DNA of 5,043 nucleotides from Chloroflexota bacterium (GTDB lineage Bacteria; Chloroflexota; Anaerolineae; J102): positions 1 through 5,043 of the forward strand of contig PIVW01000425.1 in NCBI GenBank assembly GCA_003353825.1. The letters are read 5' to 3'. Every line of letters starts with the position of its first letter. The stretch's first letter is position 1. A program made the translations under genes and the position numbers. Positions 1-5,043 of this stretch are shown here, piece after piece. The notes beneath the pieces are model-generated. The model was given only the letters and a program-made list of their open reading frames with translations. It made no database searches and was not told the DNA's origin.

Positions 1-500
1 GTAAGAGTCGTTGGTGAAGGTCACGACCTGCAAGGTGGTCGCGTGCAAAGCTCCCAAGACGTTGAAAAGCGTTTGCGACCACTGGGCGCTTGAATGAACT
101 GGCGGACGAAGCACCACAGAAAACCGAGAAAAGGACGCATCACGAAGTGAGCGGCATCTACAAAGAACACACGGCGTTTTCTTTGCTTGGCTTCTTCCTG
201 GCGGGGTTCGAGTTCTTCTTCCAGAAAGGCTTTTTGCTTTCCCGGGTCAGCCTTAGCAGGGATGTGTCCGACTTTGAGCCGTTTCAGTCCTAGGTTTTTA
301 AGGAACTTGTCCACCTGAGTGGGGCTGCGCCGAATGCCGGCCAGCTTTTCAATTCGTTTGACGGCCTCCTTGGTGCTCTTGGCAGGACGAGCTTCAAACT
401 CCGCTTTCAACTCCTCACGGTAGTCGTCCATGTCACTCTGTGGACGGCGGCAGTGATTTTGTACTTCAATGATGACTTGAACAGGTTTGTGCACTTGCAC
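1..500 (-). pseudogene. IS630-family transposase remnant (5'-truncated, frameshifted, runs off window edge)
   Basis: DDE transposase of the IS630/Tc1-mariner group, recognised from family-like stretches: the winged-helix/linker region (GIRRSPTQV, then GLKRLKVGHIPAKAD) and the start of the catalytic domain (FFVDAAHFV, followed by FLGFLWCFVR). The Asp in FFVDAAHF (about residue 115 from a GTG at 500) is the expected first catalytic acid. After SGRKRF the frame breaks: the true continuation, NVLGALHATTLQVV and on to FTNDSY, lies in another minus frame at 1-63. The shift (+2 or -1) falls in the short T run (minus strand) at about 63-69. The N-terminal helix-turn-helix, about 70 residues in full-length relatives, is missing. 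An in-frame stop lies upstream at about 532, and 501-683 contains no HTH-coding frame. The GTG at 500 is therefore only the first usable codon, not a convincing start. The remaining catalytic residues lie outside the window. The copy is very probably inactive. Confidence 0.85.
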
Positions 501-536
501 TGATGTTGTAAAGTGGTTTCCGAAAGGTATTCAGGG

Positions 537-566
537 TTATCAAACATGCCCTAGTGCGGGTATAAT
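537..566 (+). promoter_or_regulatory. Candidate sigma70-type promoter for ctaA
   Basis: A perfect TATAAT lies at 561-566. TTATCA at 537-542 (4 of 6 matches to TTGACA) lies 18 bases upstream. The start point would be near 573, giving a leader of about 110 nt before ctaA. The -35 hexamer lies immediately beside the end of the IS630 remnant. Prediction by eye only. Confidence 0.45.
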
Positions 567-683
567 AATGGTCAAATCAAAAAAATAAACGCGCCCGGAC
601 TTCCGCTGATTGGCTGCTTATGCATACCAACCTAACTAAGTCCTACCCCAAAACCAAAGCGTGAATAAAGGAAACTGATAGTT

Positions 684-1766
684 ATGTCTGATCAAACAAA
701 TCGAGCCGTCACCATGTGGCTGATTGTGGTATGTGTCCTCATCGTATTCATGGTGTTCTTCGGCGGCCTTGTTAGGCTGACGAGATCGGGTCTTTCGATT
801 GTGGAATGGAACCCTATTAGTGGTGTTGTCCCGCCCATTGGTGAAGAGGCCTGGCAGGCTGAATTCAGAAAATACCAACAGACGCCAGAGTTCGAGAAAG
901 TTAATACCGAAATGACATTGGATGGTTATAAGCGCATCTTCTACTTGGAGTGGTTTCACCGACTGGTTGCCAGGTTTGCCGGGCTCATTGTGGTCATCCC
1001 TCTCTTCTATTTCCTACTCAAACGCTATATACCCTGGCGGAAATCAGCAGTCTACCTCGTCATCGCCATCGGTTTCGCCTTCCAAGGCTTTTTAGGCTGG
1101 TACATGGTCAGTAGTGGCCTGGCCGACCGGCCATCGGTCTCACATCTCCGCCTCACTGCCCACTTGCTCGCGGCTCTGTCCTTACTGGCCCTCACCTTCT
1201 GGATGGCGCTGCGACATTACTACGGGTTCCCAGAAAAGGAGCCCAAGGGTCTGAAAACCGTCGGGTACCGCCTGTCCTGGCTTATGGTCGCCGTGCTAAC
1301 GATCCAGATGGCTTATGGCGGACTGGTTGCGGGCTTGAAAGCAGGGCATGCGTCCAACACCTGGCCACTAATGTTCGGCTATCTGGTTCCGCCGGGCATG
1401 TTATCGGTAATCGAACCCTGGTGGCGAAACCTGATCGAAACGGCCTCCACTGTGCATTTCATGCATCGCTGGTTCGCGTTCAGCGTACTGATCGTAGCCA
1501 TCGCTCTCTATTATCCGGCCAAAAAACGGGGCTACAGCCATGCCATTCACAAAGGTATCCTGCTTATGATCGTCTTGACCTTGGTTCAGATCGGGCTGGG
1601 GGTGAGCGTGATCTGGCTGGGCGTACCCATCTGGCTGGCGCTGCTGCATCAGAGCGTAGCTTTGGGTTTGTTCTTGCTGAACTTCTATCTCGTCTATCAA
1701 TTCAGCCATGTGATAGAGGCTGAGTCTCGGTCCATCACGGCTTCGCTCCAAGCCGAACTGGCCTAA
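684..1766 (+). CDS. ctaA: Heme A synthase, Cox15/CtaA type 2
   Basis: Membrane enzyme that oxidises the C8 methyl of heme O to the formyl group of heme A, for aa3-type cytochrome oxidase. The 360-aa product matches the Cox15-like branch: RLTRSGLSIVEWNPISG follows TM1 (residues 31-47), with a long first external loop (FRKYQQTPEFEKVN) and then EWFHR. Later hallmarks are SHLRLTAHL, GGLVAGLKAGHASNTWPLM, VHFMHRW and LLHQS. About eight membrane segments are visible (roughly 12-29, 98-113, 121-141, 155-175, 197-214, 262-278, 290-310, 316-338). The likely heme-ligand histidines, by family position, are H92, H160, H261 and H322. The loop-1 cysteine pair of the Bacillus type is absent. Start: ATG 684 has AAAGGAAA at 667-674; a second ATG at 714 would remove only ten soluble residues. 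No ctaB or oxidase gene is in the window. The 160-bp gap downstream suggests a separate transcription unit. Confidence 0.95.
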   Translation: MSDQTNRAVTMWLIVVCVLIVFMVFFGGLVRLTRSGLSIVEWNPISGVVPPIGEEAWQAEFRKYQQTPEFEKVNTEMTLDGYKRIFYLEWFHRLVARFAGLIVVIPLFYFLLKRYIPWRKSAVYLVIAIGFAFQGFLGWYMVSSGLADRPSVSHLRLTAHLLAALSLLALTFWMALRHYYGFPEKEPKGLKTVGYRLSWLMVAVLTIQMAYGGLVAGLKAGHASNTWPLMFGYLVPPGMLSVIEPWWRNLIETASTVHFMHRWFAFSVLIVAIALYYPAKKRGYSHAIHKGILLMIVLTLVQIGLGVSVIWLGVPIWLALLHQSVALGLFLLNFYLVYQFSHVIEAESRSITASLQAELA

Positions 1767-1796
1767 AGCGCATTTAGCCTAGCCTACGACGTTAAT

Positions 1797-1823
1797 AATA
1801 TGGGACTTTTGTCCTGGCATATT
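1797..1823. promoter_or_regulatory. Inverted repeat, candidate operator of a CRP/FNR-type regulator
   Basis: The core is GGAC (1803-1806), TTTT, GTCC (1811-1814), a perfect 4-4-4 dyad. With the preceding G it has the 5-4-5 geometry of CRP/FNR-family sites such as TTGAT-N4-ATCAA. The outer arms AATATG (1797-1802) and CATATT (1818-1823) are also complementary, offset by a 3-nt bulge (TGG). It lies in the gap between ctaA and the DUF2249 gene, upstream of the six-gene unit. That it binds a regulator is inference; an RNA hairpin is the alternative. Confidence 0.45.
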
Positions 1824-1836
1824 TTAAGGATTCATG

Positions 1837-1866
1837 TTGCAATGACAAGCATCGTACATTTATTAT
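1837..1866 (+). promoter_or_regulatory. Candidate promoter of the DUF2249-to-DUF3565 operon
   Basis: TTGCAA (1837-1842, 4 of 6 matches) and TATTAT (1861-1866, 5 of 6) are separated by 18 bases, placing the start near 1873. The dyad at 1797-1823 would then be centred about 64 bases upstream, close to the class I activator position for CRP/FNR proteins. An AT-rich -10-like stretch near 1818-1825 is an alternative that would make the dyad overlap the promoter. Confidence 0.35.
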
Positions 1867-1926
1867 CTGTGGTGGCGGCTGCATTACCTTTCCGCCCACC
1901 CGCTTAAATAGCCCTGGAGAACCGAT

Positions 1927-2193
1927 ATGGCACTGTCTCTTGACAATGACGCTACGAGCACGCATGTGTTGGATGTCCGAACTATCGAACCCAAGTACCG
2001 CCACCCCCAGATCTTTGAGGTTTTTGACAATCTGAGTATCGGAAAGGCGTTTATTCTGGTCAACGACCATGACCCCAAGCCACTCTACTACCAGCTCCTG
2101 CACGAACGCACCGATCAATTCGATTGGCAGTATTTGGAACAAGGACCGGAAGAATGGCATGTTCAAATTACTCGTATCGCCAAAGGAGGCTGA
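1927..2193 (+). CDS. DUF2249 domain protein
   Basis: Small soluble 88-aa protein made of a single DUF2249 domain. Family-like segments in order are LDVR (15-18), RHPQIFEVFD (25-34), the signature NDHDPKPLYYQ (46-56) and FDWQYLEQGPEEWHVQI (65-81). The length is that of a stand-alone DUF2249 protein and it looks intact. The biochemical function is unknown. From family knowledge, the domain often occurs beside or fused to hemerythrin-like and nitrogen-oxide-metabolism genes, which fits an accessory redox or NO-related role here. Start: ATG 1927 has GGAGA at 1916-1920. It is the first gene of the presumed operon. Its last codons carry the AAGGAGG ribosome site of the next gene, so the two are probably translated in tandem. 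Confidence 0.88.
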   Translation: MALSLDNDATSTHVLDVRTIEPKYRHPQIFEVFDNLSIGKAFILVNDHDPKPLYYQLLHERTDQFDWQYLEQGPEEWHVQITRIAKGG

Positions 2194-2196
2194 GAC

Positions 2197-2514
2197 GTGA
2201 ATTCCCCTTATCAACATTTTGCAAATCTTATTGAGCAACTCCCCGAAATACCACCTGATAGCATCGTTAGCCGTACTATAATCGGCGACGACGAGTTTAA
2301 AGTCATCCTCTTTGGTTTCGCTGCCGGCCAGGAATTATCTGAACACACCGCCGCCCGTCCCGCCGTCCTGCACTTTCTCGAAGGTGAAGCTACATTGACC
2401 TTGGGCAAAGATACGTTTGAAGCAAGGCCGGGTACGTGGTCACATATAGCCCCCAATTTGCCACACAGCATCGTTGCCAAAACCCAGGTCGCCATGCTCT
2501 TACTACTGCTCTGA
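2197..2514 (+). CDS. Small single-domain cupin protein
   Basis: 105-aa protein with a conserved-barrel (cupin) fold signature. Motif 1 runs over GQELSEHTA and on to LHFLEGEATLTLG (about 44-70). Motif 2 covers FEARPGTWSHIAPNLPHSI (about 74-92), with the typical PGTW turn and PHS end. Candidate metal ligands are H50, H83 and H90. The canonical first His of the HxH pair is Ser48, so a standard four-ligand site is not complete. The C-terminus ends in a run of leucines (LLLLL), as in related cupins I recall from denitrification-type clusters. Start: GTG 2197 with a near-perfect AAGGAGG at 2183-2189, only 3 nt after the previous stop. No specific substrate can be assigned; a sensing, binding or small metalloenzyme role is possible. 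Confidence 0.85.
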   Translation: MNSPYQHFANLIEQLPEIPPDSIVSRTIIGDDEFKVILFGFAAGQELSEHTAARPAVLHFLEGEATLTLGKDTFEARPGTWSHIAPNLPHSIVAKTQVAMLLLLL

Positions 2515-2516
2515 TT

Positions 2517-3632
2517 ATGGCCCAATCGAACACTCCACGCTCTTTTAGACCAACACCCTTGCTACTGATGTTGGCTCTGGCAACCCTCTTCTTCGGTGTC
2601 TGGGCCGGCCTGTTGCGCATGGGCTGGGGCCTGCCCGTTCTGCGTCCGACATTGCCCATGTCGCACGGCCCGCTCATGGTTGGTGGTTTTTTGGGTACAC
2701 TCATCAGTTTGGAGCGAGCGGTTGGGTTGGGGGACATCACCAGCGGTCGAGCCAGGCGCCTCTACTATGCTGCACCATTGCTAACGGGGCTGGGCGCAAT
2801 CCTGATTTTGCTGGGAGTACGCCATTGGTCAGGACCCTTGCTGATTACGCTGGGAAGTGCGGGGCTCTTGATCATGATGATTCAGATCTACAGATTACAT
2901 GCCGCTCCTTATGTCGCTGTGATCGGGCTGGGGGCGCTGGTATGGTTGATCGGCAATCTGCTCTGGCTCTTTGGCGCTTCCATACCGGAGGTCGTCCTGT
3001 GGTGGGTGGGTTTTCTGGTCTTTACCATTGCCGGCGAACGCCTGGAATTGAGCAGGCTGCTGCAGCTTCCCAGGCAGGTAGTCCTGCTATTTCAGGCTGT
3101 CGTCGTTGGCCTGTTGGCGGGGTTAGTGCTATCCACCGTGAGCTATGATCTGGCCGTACGCGTGGCGGGTCTGGGCATGGCGGCGCTGGCGCTCTGGCTG
3201 CTGCGCTACGATATAGCTCGTAGACGATTGAGCGCTGATGGGCAAGCCAGGTTTATTGCCATCAGTTTGCTCAGTGGCTATGTGTGGTTGGCCATCGCTG
3301 GGGGACTGGCGCTGGTTTACGGCGGGATCACGGCCGGGCCCTATTACGACGCCTGGCTCCACGCCATATTCCTGGGCTTCGTCTTCAGCATGATATTCGC
3401 TCATGCGCTTATTATCTTCCCCGCAGTACTCGGCCGCCCTATGGCCTTCCTGGCTGTCTTCTACGCACATCTGGTCTTGCTGCATATCTCGCTGATCTTG
3501 CGGCTATATGGCGATCTGGCGGTCGATGTCACGATGCGACAATGGGGTGGCATGCTCAATGCTGCCGCGCTCCTGCTGTTTTTAGTGAATACGATCTCTG
3601 CCGTTGTGCTGGCGCGTCGCCGAAACCTGTGA
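2517..3632 (+). CDS. NnrS-like polytopic membrane protein (about 12 TM)
   Basis: 371-aa integral membrane protein with about twelve hydrophobic segments (roughly 14-33, 52-66, 83-101, 107-127, 131-153, 157-172, 187-206, 214-229, 245-268, 279-303, 307-330, 345-366). It resembles NnrS-type proteins, a heme- and copper-containing family linked to nitric oxide stress, in topology and in membrane histidines: H50 in MSHGPLMVGG, H282 and H296 in LHAIFLGFVFSMIFAH, and H318/H323. I do not recognise an exact family, so NnrS is a resemblance and not an assignment. Start: the frame is open from 2436, but that would overlap the cupin gene by 79 nt with a non-membrane, Arg/His/Gln-rich lead. ATG 2517, 2 nt after the cupin stop, gives a normal N-terminus. 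It has no clear ribosome site and is probably translationally coupled. GERLELSRL at 173-181 is a conserved-looking charged loop. Confidence 0.7.
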   Translation: MAQSNTPRSFRPTPLLLMLALATLFFGVWAGLLRMGWGLPVLRPTLPMSHGPLMVGGFLGTLISLERAVGLGDITSGRARRLYYAAPLLTGLGAILILLGVRHWSGPLLITLGSAGLLIMMIQIYRLHAAPYVAVIGLGALVWLIGNLLWLFGASIPEVVLWWVGFLVFTIAGERLELSRLLQLPRQVVLLFQAVVVGLLAGLVLSTVSYDLAVRVAGLGMAALALWLLRYDIARRRLSADGQARFIAISLLSGYVWLAIAGGLALVYGGITAGPYYDAWLHAIFLGFVFSMIFAHALIIFPAVLGRPMAFLAVFYAHLVLLHISLILRLYGDLAVDVTMRQWGGMLNAAALLLFLVNTISAVVLARRRNL

Positions 3633-3673
3633 GCTATTGCAGGCCTTTGGGCGCTATGCCAGACCCCTGACTC

Positions 3674-4093
3674 ATGCCAAAACTCACGCGCACGTTCATC
3701 AAAACATCCCTGGCCTATCTGATCGGCGTCTTTTTGCTTGCGGCCGTGGTAGCAGCGCGCCCGGTTCTGAATCTACCACAGTGGGTTAATGCACTTACGC
3801 CTGTCTACTTCCACATGTTTATGGTGGGGTGGGTCGCTCAGTTCATCTTCGGCATTGTCTATTGGATGTTCCCAAAGTTCTCGACTGATCGTCCCCGTGG
3901 CAATGAGTCAGTCGCCTGGGGCGTCTATTGGCTTTTAAATGCCGGTCTGCTGTTGAGGATTGTGGGAGAGCTGGCGCTGGCGAGCGGTGGCGCCACACTA
4001 TGGGGATGGGTCCTATTGCTTTCGGCCATCCTGCAATGGTTGGCGGGCCTTGGCTTTGCTGCAAACACCTGGCCCCGGGTCAAGGAACGCTGA
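3674..4093 (+). CDS. Small 4-TM membrane protein with His-containing helix (paralogue A)
   Basis: 139-aa protein with about four membrane segments (roughly 10-29, 44-64, 83-98, 108-130), a basic N-terminus (MPKLTR) and a basic end (NTWPRVKER). The second segment, FHMFMVGWVAQFIFGIVYW followed by MFPKF, has one histidine (H47). Its pattern, H then GW at +5 and FP at +19, recalls the heme-ligand helix of heme-copper oxidase/NorB subunit I proteins and matches a helix in the upstream NnrS-like protein. It is far too short to be an oxidase subunit. It is paralogous to the next gene, with the same length class and conserved GW, WLLN and NxWPRVK. It starts 41 nt after the previous stop with no strong ribosome site, so the ATG is chosen from the alignment with the paralogue (MPKL/MPRL). 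Function unknown; a heme- or metal-binding partner of the NnrS-like protein is my inference. Confidence 0.75.
   Translation: MPKLTRTFIKTSLAYLIGVFLLAAVVAARPVLNLPQWVNALTPVYFHMFMVGWVAQFIFGIVYWMFPKFSTDRPRGNESVAWGVYWLLNAGLLLRIVGELALASGGATLWGWVLLLSAILQWLAGLGFAANTWPRVKER
4082..4087 (+). promoter_or_regulatory. Ribosome binding site supporting a TTG start
   Basis: AAGGAA inside the last codons of paralogue A lies 9 nt before TTG 4097. No ATG or GTG is well placed for paralogue B, and TTG aligns its N-terminus (MPRL) exactly with that of paralogue A (MPKL), so this site decides the start. Confidence 0.55.
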
Positions 4094-4096
4094 CAC

Positions 4097-4498
4097 TTGC
4101 CCCGACTCAGTTGCTGGTTTATCCGCACAGCCCTGCTGTACCTGATCCTGGGATTCACCTTCGGCGCACTGATGCTGGCCAACAAAGGCTTGGCTATAGC
4201 GCCAGCGCTATGGCATCTACTGCCAGCGCACATCGAGTTCCTGCTGCTGGGTTGGACACTGCAGTTGGCTATGGGCGTTGCCTTCTGGATTTTGCCACGT
4301 TTTCGATCTTCTAGAGGCAGTGTCAGGGCTGCCTGGACGGCCTACTGGTTGTTGAATGGTGGCGTGTTATTGGTGGGGTTGAGCGCACTGGTGGGGGGCG
4401 CCCCCACCCTCACGTTGCTTGGGCGCATGTTCGAAGTTGGAGCCATGGTTGCGTTTGCCTTGAACGCCTGGCCACGTGTCAAACCGATTGGCGCTTGA
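4097..4498 (+). CDS. Small 4-TM membrane protein (paralogue B of the preceding gene)
   Basis: 133-aa membrane protein with about four hydrophobic segments (roughly 9-29, 43-65, 78-100, 108-125), beginning 3 nt after the previous stop at a TTG codon. It aligns to its neighbour without gaps through the first 70 residues: MPRLSCWFIRTALLYL against MPKLTRTFIKTSLAYL, P43, G52-W53, Q56, G60, W64, P67. It also shares WLLN (about 84-87) and the end NAWPRVK. The two genes therefore arose by tandem duplication. The histidine of paralogue A (H47) is Glu47 here, but H40 and H45 sit just before it (PAHIEF), so a different ligand register is possible. The basic loop after P67 (RFRSSRGSVR) fits the positive-inside rule. 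Function unknown; similar short proteins, as I recall, are sometimes labelled oxidase subunit I-like, which this length does not support. Confidence 0.72.
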   Translation: MPRLSCWFIRTALLYLILGFTFGALMLANKGLAIAPALWHLLPAHIEFLLLGWTLQLAMGVAFWILPRFRSSRGSVRAAWTAYWLLNGGVLLVGLSALVGGAPTLTLLGRMFEVGAMVAFALNAWPRVKPIGA

Positions 4499-4523
4499 GC
4501 GATTTGCGGGCCGTGGATCAGCA

Positions 4524-4727
4524 ATGAAACGAGAGATCACGGGCTGGCATCTGGATGAGATCGGAGATTGGGTGGCAGAGTTATCCTGTGGACACGGTCA
4601 GCATGTACGGCATACTCCCCCTTTCTCGGTTCGCCTTTGGGTCAACCACGCCGAGGGCCGGAAGAGCTTTATCGGTTTTGCGCTTAACTGCAGGATCTGC
4701 GATGGCGATGATATTCGGGAGTATTGA
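4524..4727 (+). CDS. DUF3565 family protein, probable zinc-binding
   Basis: 67-aa soluble protein matching DUF3565: MKREITGWHLDEIGDWVAEL, then SCGHGQHVRHTPP (21-33), a central RLWV, and a C-terminal LNCRICD. The Cys/His set C22, H24, H27, H30 and the CxxC pair C56/C59 look like a small zinc site. That binding is inferred from the residues, as the family has no established function. Start: ATG 4524 is chosen because the family begins MKR and a GTG-type extension to 4476 would overlap the preceding gene by 23 nt with unrelated residues. The ribosome site is weak. It follows paralogue B by 25 nt on the same strand and is probably the last gene of the operon. No clear terminator follows before the insertion sequence. 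Confidence 0.85.
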   Translation: MKREITGWHLDEIGDWVAELSCGHGQHVRHTPPFSVRLWVNHAEGRKSFIGFALNCRICDGDDIREY

Positions 4728-4792
4728 GAGATGTGCAAGCTATAAGCTGGGGGTTGTATAGGGCAAGCGCATCTAATATGTCAAGTAAACAA

Positions 4793-5043
4793 GCTAGGGC
4801 AGTCGGCGTCTTAATGGAAGCCAGCCTTAAGAACTTTCATGAGGTAAGTTTCATCCCAACCGCATCTTAAACGTTTGCTCTTGATGCCACGCTGTGAGGT
4901 CGTTTCTTGTTTGAGCAGGTTCAGGGCCATATGGCGAAGGACCGCCATGTTAGCATCAGCGTGACCTATGCGGATACGGCTGTCATCTTCACGAAAAGCG
5001 ACGTCAAGAACCCAGTGCAAGCCGTTTTCGACCCCCCAATGTT
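4793..5043 (-). mobile_element. ISAs1-family insertion sequence, 3' end (partial)
   Basis: The transposase at 4811 reads toward its element end within 20 bases of a sequence CTAGGGCAGTCGGCG (from about 4794) that resembles an IS terminus. The boundary is an estimate: the opposite end and target duplication are outside the window, so the inverted repeat cannot be matched. Confidence 0.45.
4811..5043 (-). CDS. ISAs1-family transposase, C-terminal part (runs off window edge)
   Basis: The last 76 residues of a DDE transposase of the ISAs1 (IS4-like) group. The frame is open through the window edge and begins HWGVENGLHWVLDVAFRED, a hallmark of the family; the Glu in WGVEN is the expected third catalytic acid. 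RIRIGHADANMAVLRHMALN follows, then LLKQE and a basic region ending GWDETYLMKVL. The stop codon is TAA (complement of 4811-4813). A TTG within the frame at 5020 is not a start, since the family continues upstream of it. The visible part has no frameshift or internal stop, so this copy may be intact beyond the window. It converges on the DUF3565 gene from the opposite strand. Confidence 0.9.
   Translation of the reverse strand, partial: HWGVENGLHWVLDVAFREDDSRIRIGHADANMAVLRHMALNLLKQETTSQRGIKSKRLRCGWDETYLMKVLKAGFH

Noticed and set aside
489..500. GTGCA-CT-TGCAC dyad as an IS end or operator
   Set aside because: It is a short isolated palindrome inside the pseudogene start region, with no partner or promoter context to give it meaning.
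1401..1751. Minus-strand open frame of 116 residues within ctaA
   Set aside because: It is antisense to a confidently identified gene, rich in His/Gln/Asp as expected of a shadow frame, and matches no family I know.
1837..1848. TTG-N6-CAA as an FNR site
   Set aside because: FNR-type sites need TTG-N8-CAA; the spacing here is two bases short.
2436..2516. Upstream extension of the NnrS-like gene to position 2436
   Set aside because: It overlaps the cupin gene heavily and encodes a polar lead without membrane or signal character; ATG 2517 directly after the cupin stop fits better.
4476..4523. N-terminal extension of the DUF3565 gene
   Set aside because: It overlaps the end of paralogue B, and the added residues do not belong to the family, which begins MKR at 4524.
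4729..4774. Inverted repeat AGATGTGC / GCGCATCT as a terminator
   Set aside because: The 8-bp stem with one G-T pair has a 30-nt loop and no T tract after it, so it is not a convincing rho-independent terminator.

Overview
This is a bacterial window of moderate GC. It holds a compact set of respiration or nitrogen-oxide-related genes between two insertion-sequence remnants. The lineage cannot be fixed from the sequence. The Cox15-like heme A synthase implies an aerobic or facultatively aerobic organism with an aa3-type (heme A) oxidase. The combination of IS630 and ISAs1 transposases with DUF2249, cupin and NnrS-like genes reminds me of environmental Chloroflexota, but that is a weak inference.

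Layout: (1) Positions 1-500, minus strand: a broken IS630-family transposase lacking its N-terminal helix-turn-helix and carrying a frameshift near 63-69. (2) Positions 537-683: a leader with a plausible sigma70-type promoter. (3) Positions 684-1766, plus strand: heme A synthase (ctaA, Cox15 type). (4) Positions 1767-1926: an intergenic control region with a striking GGAC-TTTT-GTCC dyad and a candidate promoter. (5) Positions 1927-4727, plus strand: six closely packed genes, probably one operon. They encode a DUF2249 protein, a small cupin, a ~12-TM NnrS-like protein, two tandem paralogous ~4-TM proteins and a DUF3565 protein. (6) From 4811 to the window edge, minus strand: the C-terminal end of an ISAs1-family transposase.

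How the genes may work together: CtaA makes heme A for a terminal oxidase and appears to be its own transcription unit. The six-gene unit resembles accessory clusters seen near nitric oxide and denitrification genes, where DUF2249, cupin and NnrS-type proteins recur. The most interesting observation is that the NnrS-like protein and the first 4-TM protein share a spaced motif (His, Gly-[Phe/Trp]-Val, Ile-Phe, Phe-Pro at identical offsets). The second 4-TM protein keeps the framework but has Glu at the His position. This suggests a family of small membrane modules built from one heme- or metal-binding helix pair. The cluster's function is inferred, not shown.
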